Below, in pieces: positions 1 through 11,719 of a stretch of 64,000 nucleotides of DNA. The stretch is from Selaginella moellendorffii (lineage: Eukaryota > Streptophyta > Lycopodiopsida > Selaginellales > Selaginellaceae): the NCBI RefSeq assembly GCF_000143415.4, contig NW_003314295.1, positions 1,347,923-1,411,922 of the forward strand, in the 5' to 3' direction. Below the pieces are notes generated by a model. The model did not search any database. It was not told the origin of the DNA and saw nothing but the letters and a program-made list of their open reading frames with translations. The first letter of the stretch is position 1, and every line of letters starts with the position of its first letter. The position numbers and the translations under genes are program-made.

Positions 1-3000
1 GATTTTTAGAGTTTATCACTCTTCTTTAGCTAAATCACCTAAGATTAAAACAATTTGGGACAAGTTGAGCACTAGGTAATAGAACATTTTCATTTCAAAA
101 TCTTTTATTTTCATTTTTAAATCTTAACACAATTTATCAACTTATGATGCAATTGAATAAATAATCAATAGTGAGGCATATTGAGTTTGGTTCAATATTA
201 ATTGAAATTATCTCTTCCATCTTTCTATCTAGAATAGGTGAGCATGCTTAAATCTTTGTTTCATTTCTCTATGTTTAAAAACCTTTCTTGGTTTCTAGAG
301 CTTATCATTTTTATTTAGCTAAATCATCCAAGAGTAAAACAATTTGGGATGAGTAGAGCACTAGATAAAATAACATTTTATTTTCAAGATCTTTTGTTTT
401 TGTTTTTAAATCTTAACACAATTTATCAACTTATGATGCAACTGAATGATTAATCGATAAGGCATATTGAGCCTAATTCACTATTAACCAAAGTTGTCTT
501 CACTCCATCTCTCAATCTAAAGGAAGTGAGTGGGTTTAAATTTTTATTTCATTCTTATGTGTTTAAAAGCCTTCTCTGGTTTCCAGAGTTTATCGCTCTT
601 CTTTAGGTAAATCATCTAAGAGCACAATAATTTGAGTCAAACAAAGCACCATATAAGAGAATATTTTGCTTTCAAGATCTTTTGTTTTTGTTTTTAAATC
701 CTAACATAATTTATCAACTTGTCATGCATCTAAATAACTAATTAATAAGGAGACGTGTTGAACCCAATTCACTATCAGCCAAAATTATCTCTTTTCCATC
801 TCTCCATCCAAATGAGGTGAGTAGGCTTGAATCTTTACTTCATTCTTTTATGTTTCAAAGCCTTCATTAGTTTCTAAAGTTTATTGCTCTTCTTTAGCTA
901 AATCATTTAAAAGTAGAATAATTTGGGTCAAATAGAGCATTATATAAAAGAATATTCTACTTTCAAGATCTTTTGTTTTCATTTTAAAATCCTAACACAA
1001 TTTATCAATTTGTGATAGAATTAAACAATAAATCAATACTGAGGTGCATTGAGCCTGGTTCACTATTAACCAAAATTTTCTCCTCTCCATCTCTTTTTGC
1101 AAAGGAGGTGAGTAAGCTTAAATCTTTACTTCATTCCTCTATGTTTAAAAGCCTTCACTAATTTCCAAAATTTATTGTTCTTCTTTAGCTAAATCAATGA
1201 AGAGTAAAACAATTTGGGATAAGCAAAGCACTAGGTAATAAAACATTTTGCCTTAAAGATATTTTATTTTTATTTTAAAATCTTAACACAATTTATTAAC
1301 TTGTGATGCAGCTAAATGACTAATCAATAGTGATGTGCACTGAGCTCAGTTCACTATCAATCAAAGTTGTTTCTTCTTCATCTCTCCATCCAAAATAGGT
1401 GAGAGGGATTAAATCTTTGTTTTATTCCTCTATGTTTAAAAACCTTTGTTGGTTTTTAGAGTTTATTATTTTTCTTTACCTAAATCATCCAAGAGCACAA
1501 CAATTTGGGACGAACAAGGCACCAGATAAGAGCATATTTTTTTTAAAAAATCATTTGTTTTCATTTTTAAATCCTAACATAATTTATCAACTTGTGATGC
1601 AATTGAACAATTAATCAATAGTGAGGCGCATTAAGCCTAATTCATTATCAACCAAAGTTGTTTCTTCTCCATCTCTCAATTTAGAGGAGGTGAACAAGTT
1701 TAAATCTTTGCTTCATTCTTTCGTGCTTAAAAGTTTTTGTTGGTTTTTAGAGCTTATTGCTCTTCTTTAGTTAAATCATCCAAAAGTAGAATAATTTAGG
1801 ACGAACAAGGCACTAGGTAAGAGCACATTTATTTTTCAAGATCATTTATTTTTGTTTTTAAATTCTAACACAATTTATCAACTTGTGATGCAATTGAACA
1901 ACTAATCAATAGTGAGGCACACTCAACTTAGTTCACTATCAACCAAAGTCGTTTCCTTTCTATCTTTCTATCCAAAGGAGGTGAGTAGGCTTAAATTTTT
2001 GTTTCATTCCTCTATGTTTAAATATTGATTTTTTGTTTTATTACTTGGTGCTATGTTTGTCCTAAATTGTTTTGCTCTTAAACGATTTAGCTAAAGAAGA
2101 GTGATAAGCTTTAGAAACTAGGGAAAACTTTTAAACATAGAGGAATGAAGCAAATATTTAAGCCCACTCACCCCCTTTAAATGGAGAAATGGAGAGGAGA
2201 TAATTTTAGTTGATATTGAATCGCGCTCAATGCACTTCACTATTAATTAGTCATTCAGTTGCATCACAAATTGATAAATTGTGTTAGGATTTCAAATGAA
2301 AACAAAAGATCTTGAAAGAAAAATATTCTCTTATATAGTGTTTTGTTTGTTTTAAATTATTTTACTCTTAGATGATTTAGTTAAAAAAGAGCAATAAGCT
2401 CTAAAGGCTAATGAAGGTTTTTAAACATAAAAGAATGAAGAAAAGATTTAAACCCACTCACTTCCTTTGGATGAAGAGATGGAAAGGAGACAACTTTGGT
2501 TGATAATGAATTGGGCTCAACACGTATCACTATTGATTAATTGTTCAAGTGCATGACGAAATAATAAATTATGTTAGGATTTAAAAACAAAAACAAAAGA
2601 CCTTAAAATCAAAACTCTTCTTTAGCTAAATCACCAAAGAGTAGAATAATTTGAGATGAGCAAAGCACTAGGTAATAGAACATTTGAATTTAAAATATTT
2701 TGTTTTTATTTTGAAATCTTAACACAATTTATCAATTTGTGATGCAACTAAACAATTAATCAATAGTGAGATGCATTGAGCCCGGTTCAATATCAACCAA
2801 AATTATCTTCTTTTAATCTCTCTATTCAAAGGAGGTGAGCAAGCTTAAATCTTTACTTCATTCTTTTGTGTTTGTTGGTTTCTAAAGTTTATCACTTTTG
2901 TTTAGCTAAATCATTTAAGAGCAAAATAATTTGGGATGAGTAAAGGACTAGGTAAAAAAACATTTTGCTTTCAAGATTTTTTATTTTCATTTTTAAATCT

Positions 3001-3590
3001 TAATACAATTTATTAATTTATGATGCAGCTGAACAATTAATCAATAGCATGCTAAGCCCAGTTCACTATCAATTGAAGTTGTCTCTTCTCCATCTTTCCA
3101 TCTAAAGGAGGTGAATGAATTTAAATCTTTACTTCATTCTTCTGTGTTTAAAAGTATTTATTGGTTTCTAGAACTTATTGCTCTTTTTTAATTAAATCAT
3201 CAAAAAGCAAAACAATTTAGGATGAGTAGAGCACCTAGTTCAATATCAACCAAAATTGTCTCCTCTCCATCTCTTTATCCAAAGGAGTTAAGTTTACTTA
3301 ATTTTTTGCTTCATTCCTCTGTGTTAACTTTTTGATTAGTTTCTAGAGTTTATCAATCTTAATTATTCAAGAACTGAGTTATAGAGTAGACCACCACGTA
3401 AGAGAACATTTGGCTTTCGATATCTTTTTTTGTTGTTTTTGAATTCTAGTAGGATTCTGTAGGCATAAACGTTATCTTCACATCAAGATAATCATAGTGC
3501 TTTAGCCCAGTTCACTATTAATCGAATTTGCTTCCAATCCAGAGGGAGGTGAGCAGGCTACAAGGTAATCTTTACTTTCATCTTTGTTTT
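1..3590. repeat. diverged ~290-bp tandem repeat array with inverted units
   Basis: A unit of about 290 bp recurs about twelve times. Its clearest marker, CTCTTCTTTAGCTAAATCA and variants, occurs near 19, 305, 596, 886, 1178, 1465 and 1762. It appears as the reverse complement near 2085 and 2375, then again in direct orientation near 2613, 2890 and 3178. Units also share the phrases CAATTTATCAACTTGTGATGC and CCATCTCTCCATCCAAAGG with many substitutions. The last 300 bases are more degraded. No conserved reading frame runs through the units, so short open frames here are chance. This is a satellite-like or nested-repeat block; no terminal repeats or coding domain identify a parent element. Confidence 0.85.
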
Positions 3591-3599
3591 GCTTTGTAT

Positions 3600-4380
3600 C
3601 TTTTTATTAGTTTTTATACCAACTTGTGAAATGTTAGCTTTGGGAATTCAACACTTACGAACCCAAGAAATATTCCAGCATTGGTTCAGGGGATATATTG
3701 ATCTCTATGATGTTTCTGTTGAAGTTAAGTTGGAAGCAAGAACTATCAATCAAGTGCAATATTTTCATTTATTTTTATGCATAAAATTTGAAAAAATTAA
3801 TTCAGGCTAGAGGAGTAAATCCATGATGTGACGTAGCCATTTGTAGATCAAAATGGTCAACTTTTACTTGTCTTGGAAGGTTTGGTTAGTGAGAGTATAA
3901 TTTCCTTTTTATTAGCACATGGTAAATTTGAAGATTTTATAAGTATTTCAATTTCTTTTTTACTACTAAATCATATAATTTGTTTTAGAGCAGTCCTAGA
4001 TACCCATCAGTTTTTGCAATTACTTTGGTAAAGGTATGGAACAAAGGCTTTATGCACCTTCTCAAATGGATGCTATATTTTTATGGTGAAAAAAATGATT
4101 TTTTGCAAAATTTAGGTGATGTTGTCTCGTTTGGGGGAACTCATGCTGGGAAATTACACAATAAAACATTGGTGAGTACAAATCCTTCATTATTGTTGTG
4201 AAATTTACATTTACATTTATTAGATTATGCTTGCCAATAGAGAATGGGAATCACACATCAAACACTCCCTTGCATCTGAGATGTTCCCTTATATACTATT
4301 GAAATACCTGTATACTTGTTCTTAGATCTAGCAAACACAACAAACTTTGAGATGGGGTTATACACAGCATAACACTCACT
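3600..4380. other. AT-rich stretch without a recognisable gene
   Basis: Beyond the tandem array the sequence stays AT-rich. I see no conserved protein segment, splice pattern or repeat unit. A 73-codon open frame at 3589-3810 resembles no family I know and is probably chance. Confidence 0.5.
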
Positions 4381-4718
4381 AAAATAGGTGAGAAAGTGAC
4401 TTTAAAATATGGAATACTTTATGACTCTTTTAAATATTAGGACTCCAACAATGACAACCGACTCACTAATAGATGCTGAAAGAAAAGTGTAAATATTGAA
4501 TAACCAAAAGAAAAAAAGAACCATGTAAGTGCTCTCGTCCCCATCATAGAAAGGGCAACCTTTGCAAAGTCCTGTTTTGGTTTGTTTGCCTATACTTCTA
4601 AGGGTGGTAAAGTCATTGCAGAGTATAATCGACTGGATGTAGTAGAGATCAATGCACACATTTGCAGGGAAGCAAGTGGGAGCAAGCTCATCATGCATGA
4701 TCATGTCCTTGGCTAGCT

Positions 4719-5505
4719 TCAGCTGGAAAGCTGGAATCCCCACCCTGTCATATGCACCATCACCAAGTCCCATGCCCCAGAGTGATCCCCCTCGCTCCAC
4801 AACCAGGTGGTGAGTGATATCATGCTGCTGCTCTCCAAGTCTGCAGTCCCAAAGCTCATTGTGTCCCTTAGTACAATCCTCACACCACTACTGTTGCTGC
4901 CACTGTTGCTGCTAGCACCACCAGTGCTCTTCACTCTCTCAAACAAGAGTGCTAGAAGCTGTCCCCTCCCCACATACTCTTTGAAGCCCAGGTAGAATCG
5001 GATCCCTTGACCGAAGTTGCCATCAGCCGAGGTGGCAAGGAACTGGTCCGTGTCGGCCACAAGCTCAGGTAGGGTGTGCAACTTGGCAACACTCAACACT
5101 CCCTGTGGCCAATCATGCCCGACCAACATCCTTCCCATCTTCATGTTCGGTGGGAGCTCTAGGGGAGTGACCACCTTGATAAAGTGAGGAGAAAAACGAG
5201 TAGAGGTGCCACTTGCATTCATCCTCACCATGGCTCCAACATCCAGTAGGAATAGTGCGCATGCTAGGGTATGATCTAGGCAAATGAAACCATCTTTCTC
5301 AACACCCATGGCCTCGACACACATCATCTTGGAGTTGTCAAGCACCAAGTACACTCGCTTCATAGCCATTGTCTTCAAAGCCCTTGGCAGACACATTCCT
5401 GAAAAGAACAAGCTTCCTCTCATTGAATTAGACGTAATCTAGAGCATTTGCCTCTATTGGTGAGAGATCGGTCTTTGATTTGAGAGCTGATAGCACCCTC
5501 TTTTT
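4719..5505 (-). pseudogene. broken copy A of an unrecognised gene (inverted pair)
   Basis: A 234-codon open frame ends at 4719. From about 5505 down to 5060 it matches, in opposite orientation, the plus-strand copy at 5560-6030. Shared peptides include YLVLDNSKMMC, EAMGVE, CLDHTLA and GHDWPQGVLS. The conserved segment upstream (NERKLVLFRNVSAKGFED) lies in a different frame from the LVLDNSKMMC part and follows an in-frame stop, so this copy has a frameshift and a nonsense change. The unpaired part (5060 to 4719) continues open with a Ser/Gly-rich stretch. I do not recognise the family: no signal peptide, membrane segment or catalytic motif is obvious. It may be a lineage-specific or transposon-derived gene. 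Confidence 0.5.
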
Positions 5506-5547
5506 TCTTGATACCACTAACCTACCTACTTGTGAAAGTTAATGTGA

Positions 5548-6040
5548 TTGTTCATACAAGATGTGAAGTGTATAAGATCAGCCATCAACTCAAAGGCCAA
5601 TCTCTCACCAGCAGAGGTAGATGCTCTAGATTATGTCCAGTTCAATGAGAGGAACCTTGTTCTTTTCAGGAATGTGTCTGCCAAGAGCTTTGAAGACAGT
5701 GGCTATTTCTCAGGACTCAAGCAGGAGTATCTAGTGCTTGACAACTCCAAGATGATGTGCATTGAGGCCATGGGTGTCGAGAGATATGGTTTTGTTTGTC
5801 TAGATCATACCCTAGCACTGCGCCATTCCTACTGGATGTTGGAGGCACAGTGAGGATGAATGCGGGTGGCACCTCTGCTCATTTTTGCTTTTTCAAGGTG
5901 GTTGCTCTCCTAGAGCTCCCAACGAACTTGAAGATGGGAAGGACCTTGGCTGGGCATGACTGGCCGCAGGGAGTGTTGAGCATTGCCAAGTTGCACACCC
6001 TACCTGAGCTTATGGCCAAGACATTGATCTCTTTGGGTGA
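5548..6040 (+). pseudogene. broken copy B of the same unrecognised gene
   Basis: This is the plus-strand partner of the copy at 4719-5505, separated from it by roughly 50 bp, so the two form a large inverted repeat with arms of about 450 bp. The reading runs from SAINSKANLSPAEVDALDY through YLVLDNSKMMC to CLDHTLAL, then must change frame to continue into FLLDVGGTVRMN and GHDWPQGVLS. The copy is therefore frameshifted near 5820. It ends abruptly near 6040, where a Ty3/gypsy remnant on the other strand begins. Neither copy can make the full protein as read. The function of the parent gene is unknown. Confidence 0.5.
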
Positions 6041-7150
6041 CCGATGATGAATAGGAACCTTGATTGGATGAGCATCCCTTGTTGGACTCAAATGATGTGT
6101 GACAATCTTGGCCCCAGATGATAAGTCAAATTCAAAGAGATCACCATACTCCTTCATGAGCCGGTCAATTGCTGTAACACAAAGACCGTCAGAAGGATCG
6201 GAAAAGGGAAGAGCAAAACAAGATGGAAAAATTAAGAAGTAATGGTGAAACAAAAGTAATGGAAACAGAGGTAGAAGCAAAGGGACAAAGAAGTACGAAA
6301 GTGAGAGGAATGGAAGAAATATAAGGAATTATATGACAAAGAGGAGAAGCCTCAAAGTCACATTTAGCATAATTGCGCTGCACTAATCCATACCAAAAAT
6401 AAGGTCAAAAGCTTGACTTGGCACCACCCACAATGACTGCAACCCAAGCTTGAGATCGCCCATATGCACAACTAGATCCGCCTTATCCTGTGCACATGTA
6501 TGTGTATGGCCGTTGCCATCAAGAATGAAAATTAGCTCTGCCGCATAACACAAATGTAGATAACAACATGTGGCAACAAGTTGAGCAATAGAAGATAAAT
6601 TTGAACTTCTATCAACCAATATGAAGAAAATAATAAGAGACCTCTTATTATAAAAATGAGTTTGAAAACTAAACACTAGATGAACTGGTGCTAAGTGAAC
6701 CTCTTGATGGTACTTGCAAAAAAAAGATGGAAGGGTCATTAACTTATTTCTACAAGGTCTCTTTGTTACTCATGTGATTCGTCGTTTCCTAGATGCATTT
6801 CGGTGTCCAAACCTTCCACTACAGCAACATTAACAGGACATTTAAGCCAAGGTCTCCATCCAAGAAATGGAGACCACTAATTTGGAGAATGCTGACAATA
6901 TCGATAAGTGTGACCAACTTCATCACATGCCTAGTAGCGAACATCACGGCCACAACCACATCCTTATCCTTGTTTTTGAACTCAAGTAGTAGCAATATCA
7001 ACTTCCATTGGAACAAGACTATCACCCATAGGAAGTGGAGTTGAAGAATGTGTAGCAAGAGGTGGAAGAGGCAATGTCTTATAACATTATGCCAAGCAAA
7101 GAGCATTGTCAAGGGTGGCTGGAGTAAGTGCATGCACAAGTTTTACAAGA
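6040..7150 (-). mobile_element. decayed Ty3/gypsy retroelement fragment (gag-protease-RT edge)
   Basis: Read on the minus strand, three parts appear in the order expected for a Ty3/gypsy polyprotein. Near 6945-6885 is a gag zinc-knuckle relic: CDEVGHTYRYC keeps three ligands of a CCHC motif, but the first Cys is Tyr and a TAG stop sits in the knuckle. Between 6640 and 6385 is a retropepsin-like segment ending in FDLIFGMD, matching the usual FDLILGMDWL end of the protease, with the DTG-like site degraded to VDRSS. At 6160-6040 follows the start of reverse transcriptase: YGDLFEF, then HHLSPTRDAHPIKVP and HHRSPKE, typical of the linker before RT. RT core, RNase H, integrase and LTRs are not seen. 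Stops and frame changes mean it is dead. Confidence 0.65.
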
Positions 7151-7199
7151 TTTTGACGAAATGTTATCCACAACATTCCAAGCTTGATCCACTTTGACA

Positions 7200-9255
7200 T
7201 ATTTGGGCACGAAGAAAGAGGTTTTGAAAACAAATGCCAAATTGCATCACTTTCAAAACAAAAGAAAGGAAATGGAAAAAGTTAGAGCTAGATGATGTAA
7301 AAATTAGATCTAACCAAAATCCCAAATCCAAACACTCATCAGGGACAATTATAGGTGCCCCTTATTGCCACCAGGAATATAGAAAGGGAATATAGAAAAT
7401 ATGTATATTAATTAACTAAAAATACAAGAGCGAGTGGTCCAGATTAAAACCAATTTGACAGCTACTAAAATCACACAACATTAATATTAGTATATAGCAC
7501 TGTAGCACTTGGACCTCACAACATTTCTTTTTGTTCCTTTTGTTTAACAAAAATAATTCATAATTGTATAAAAAATAAAGTAATTATATTAATCTTAATT
7601 TTCCATTTTGGTAATCCTTAAAATGTTGAAGATCAAAGTGATAATGAAGTTACTTGACCAATAATTAACTATCAAGAAATATTTAGTTGTTAAGTATTAA
7701 TTATTAAAATTCTTATAGCATTTCTAAAATGTTTTGATAAAATTACTAAAAGATATCATAATATATACTCAAAATAGTTCCCGAGAGTTCTGAAAAGAAC
7801 TTATATGAGTATCATATAAATACTGAAATAACAATTATTTTTTTAAAGCATCTATTAAATCATCATATAGTATAATCATTTGCGATTTATTGAATAAGTG
7901 TTTTAACAACTTGAGAAACACTTTATAGAAACTCAAATGTTCTAAATTAAAATTTAGACAAGATTCTAAAATTTTAAGGTTTGTGATTTTGTGAAATAAA
8001 ATGCAGTTAAATTTTGAAAAAACTATAAGTTATTAATTTATTTTCCTAACAAAATTATAAATTTCATGGGTTCTTGAGGAAAATTACTTATTTAACCCAG
8101 TTTATATTAAAGTTTTTTAAATTTCTTCTCTATTGTGCAATTTTTACATTTATTTAAATAAAAAATAAGATTGTGCAATATTTTTTATATGTAAGGTTCT
8201 AATATAAAGCAATTTTTTATCATCAACATGATATTTTTTTAATTTATAGTGAATATTTTTCTTATGGTTTAAACATGAGTTGACCAAAAGCTTAGTACAA
8301 TTTGCTAAAGATCAAATGCGTATACAACATTTATTCAATTTAAATGTTTGATAAATCTAATTTTTATCTTTTTTTAATGTTATTTTTAGAATTGTTTACA
8401 AATGATACTCATTTGCGGATTTAATAGTTATTAAATATTATAGTTGGGATTATATATAACATAACTTCAAAAACTTACTCTATATGTATAAAGTGTTGTT
8501 GTGTTTCATAAAAAGCCACTATTTAATTAATGTTTAATATTTCTTATTTATTTTTTCAATGATATTCTAATAAAGTTGTTGTGATGGTGTTAAAATTACA
8601 TCATTTGCTTACATGGGAGTCTACTAAATAATTTGATATAACTTATCTATACATATAAATTTAACAAATTTGAGTCATTCAAGATAAACTGTTTAATTAT
8701 TTATATGGTTTTTTGTTAATGTGCATTAAACATGCACATTATATTATTCACATAATCAAATTTAAGTGATGTGGTAATTTAAATAGCAAAGTTACAATGT
8801 CTATACTCATAAATTTATATATTAAATTATTTTATATATTTTGATAAATGGGATATAGATATTCTCATAAATTGACATTTTTGTTTTTTGAAGGTTAAAA
8901 TAACTTTTATCTATATAAAATGAAACTATATATATATATTAAAATAATAAAACAAGTAGAAACGATAAACTAAATTAGATATATCAATATATAATTCACT
9001 ACACTACTCATTTTATAATGTTTTGAATGCATCATAACATAACTTTTTAAATAAAATTTACTTTAATTAATTAATTAAAATATCTTATTAATTTGTAAAA
9101 TGTACATGTTTGACATAATGAGATAATGTAAAATCTTATAATTTTCCATTCTTAAATACAATTGCTATATTTACATTTTATAATATATTTACTTTATTTC
9201 TTCTATTAGCATATTAGATTAACATTCTTTGTCAAAAAGATATAAAAAGTAAAAA
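7200..9255. other. AT-rich gene-free stretch
   Basis: About 2 kb of strongly AT-rich DNA with no long open frame on either strand, no splice pattern and no clear repeat unit. It separates the retroelement debris from the 3' end of the invertase gene. Confidence 0.7.
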
Positions 9256-9265
9256 TATATTGAAT

Positions 9266-11428
9266 TTACACTATAATTCTGGTAGACTTCAGCTTGCGTT
9301 TTCTCTTAATGCGAGGATTGGCATCCAAAGAGCACGACATGGCCTCCAGCAACGCCAAGTCCTCCTCACACGTCAAGATTTTCACAGCATCCGGCTTATC
9401 CAAAAGCATCTTGGCAACAAGATAGCCCGCAATGGACCAAGTCTGGTAGAGTCGAGCCTGCTTCCCTACGAACCTTGCTGCTCTTGTGTCATAATACTCT
9501 GGCCATCTGTCTCTGGAGATCCGTTTCTCCGCAACTTCAATGGCACGCTCAGCCATCTCCGGGCGCCCCATCTTGATGCAAGCCACAGTAAGCTATAAGC
9601 AACATAGAAAAAACCATTAGCCAGAATCTACTCGCGAAGAGCTTGATAGCTTGCCTGCCACAAGAGAGTCGGCCAGGAACCTCCGTTGTGATACGACCAC
9701 GGTCTGTCTCCAAGTCCAAAATGTCAAGGTAAAACATGCCAAAAGAAAAGAACGAGCTTACGTGTTTTTGGGATCACTTCCGGTGATGATACGCCACTCC
9801 TCTCCCTGCAAAGCCGGATAGCATATCTTCATAGGCATGTTGCCGACGAAGTCCACCCAGCGAGCTTCGATGAGATCGAGTATGCCTTCTGCCTGTTCTG
9901 GCGTGGCTAAAGAGCTCACAATCGCCCACAGGTTGCCAAGAGAGAAGAACCGAAAGTCCATATGAGCTGGTTGAAGATTTCCAACCAGGTACCCGCCTTT
10001 GTTGGGAATCCAGTCCACCAGCCATGGCGAGAGGTGGTCCGGATAGATGTTAAACTTGTTGACTGCCTCGTGAGAATACTCCTCGGTTTTGTAGCGGTAA
10101 ATCTCGTTGAGCTTTCCCATGTCCACCCAGTAATACTCTCTGATGTGAAAGGACAGGGCACTGAGTCGAGAAGTGAGGGTCCTGATGAGATCAAGCGCGC
10201 TGTCTTCCGAGATCAGCATTTCCCGAGCACACCTTAGTGCAGAGTAAAACAGAGCCTCAAAAGATAGAAAAACTAGTCAGGAAAGTGAAAGCTTTCAAGA
10301 AGGATGGCATACCTGTATTTCGAGGGGATGGCCATGAATTCCCATCCTTCTGTCGATCATGCACGAACCATCAGTCACGAGCAAAGTCGGAAACATGTCG
10401 AAGCCATCAGCAAGGCAAAGCTTCAGGATCATTTTCATGCCGGTTTGGACGTCGACCCTCTCTTGCAACGTGTAATCCCCGGTGCTTTTGCCATAAGCTC
10501 TCAAAAGAATAATCCACCACAATCCTGTTTAGAGAACCAAATGGAAGTTAAACCACATGGTTGCACGCAAAGCTTTCTTCTGTTCTCACCGGAATCGACA
10601 GGAGCAACTCGGCCAATGGCAGCTTCACCAAAATCTGGATCCAAAACCTCCTCCGTGCCATTTGCTGGATCACCCTCGAGAGGAACAGTTCTCACTTTAA
10701 AGCTGGCGGGCATCAGTCCCTGGCCGGGATTGTAGCAATCCACGGTCTTCTCCCAGCTCTGATACAAACAGAAAAAATGGAGCTCCATAAGTTCATTTCT
10801 CAGAACAACATACCTGGAGCTGGAGCGTGTGTAGAAGAAAATTCCGGACAATGTCTGTCTCGCCCTTGAGCAGGAAAGCTATGGCGGACGGGATAAAGTC
10901 CCTGATAAAAACTTGGTCGTAGTTCAAAGGGTGGCCATCGGTGGGATCATTGGCAGCGATCGTCCCGACTGGAGTCCCACAGTAGTAAACCATGGCAGAC
11001 CTGAGAAGCTCCCAAGCCTCGTGTTCCAAAGGGCTCTCTCGCTTAGAAAAGCTTTGCTTGTCTGCCAATGCCGCCTTGCGGATCTCTCCCACTGTGAGCG
11101 GCGCCACGGCCCCTCCATGGCGGACATAGACGTGCCCGGGCCTCAAATTCTCGCCCACCGACACGACCAGCGTGAGATCGCTGCCCTCTTTCTTCCTCTT
11201 AGCCTCCCCGTCTGGAGCTGGCAATGGATGATCTTCCTCGCTGCCGCTGCTGCTGCCACTGGCTGTGCTTGAGGCCCGGGCGATGCAATGCCGGAGCCGG
11301 ACGACGCCATAGACCTTCTTGCGAAATTCGTACCTCACCCGCGATCTCTGCCCGATGGCGGACGATCCCTGCGTGGCGATGGCAGTGTGGCCGCAGCCGC
11401 AGCTGTGGCGCGGCTGGACAGCATGCAT
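9266..11428 (-). CDS. alkaline/neutral invertase (GH100), organelle-targeted type
   Basis: This enzyme hydrolyses sucrose to glucose and fructose at neutral pH. Six exons read cleanly (11428-10814, 10758-10590, 10524-10313, 10255-9762, 9703-9655, 9592-9266) and give a 621-residue protein, the usual length for organellar members. The first ~70 residues are Arg/Ser-rich with few acids, like a plastid or mitochondrial transit peptide. GH100 hallmarks follow in order: [75 protein letters not shown], and near the end [17 protein letters not shown] and [15 protein letters not shown]. The intron at 9654-9593 starts with GC rather than GT (CAG|GCAAGC). Introns are 55-66 nt. Plastid versus mitochondrial targeting cannot be decided by eye. 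Confidence 0.93.
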
Positions 11429-11719
11429 TGCGACCTAAAGTTTCTTGGTGCTCCCATTTTCGCCCTTTTTGACATGGCCAAACCTAGTCGCCCGACAGGG
11501 TGCCAAGTGTCCACCCTAATGTGGCTGCTTCATTCAGCACTTTTTCTGTGGTCCAGATTTCAATTGGGTTTTTTAACGGACAAGATTTATTTTAATAACC
11601 ATGCACAATTAAATTCTTTTGCTTTAATAAAAGTTTACCATATGATTGTGAACAATATCAAGTGGTATAGTATACGTTTTAATGTTTAATCACTTCAAAT
11701 ATTAGTAGTTTGTTATAAT

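Noticed and set aside
1-3400. Regular ~290-bp repeats as a CRISPR-like or gene array
   Set aside because: Whole units repeat with no unique spacers, no coding frame is kept, and the context is a plant nuclear genome.
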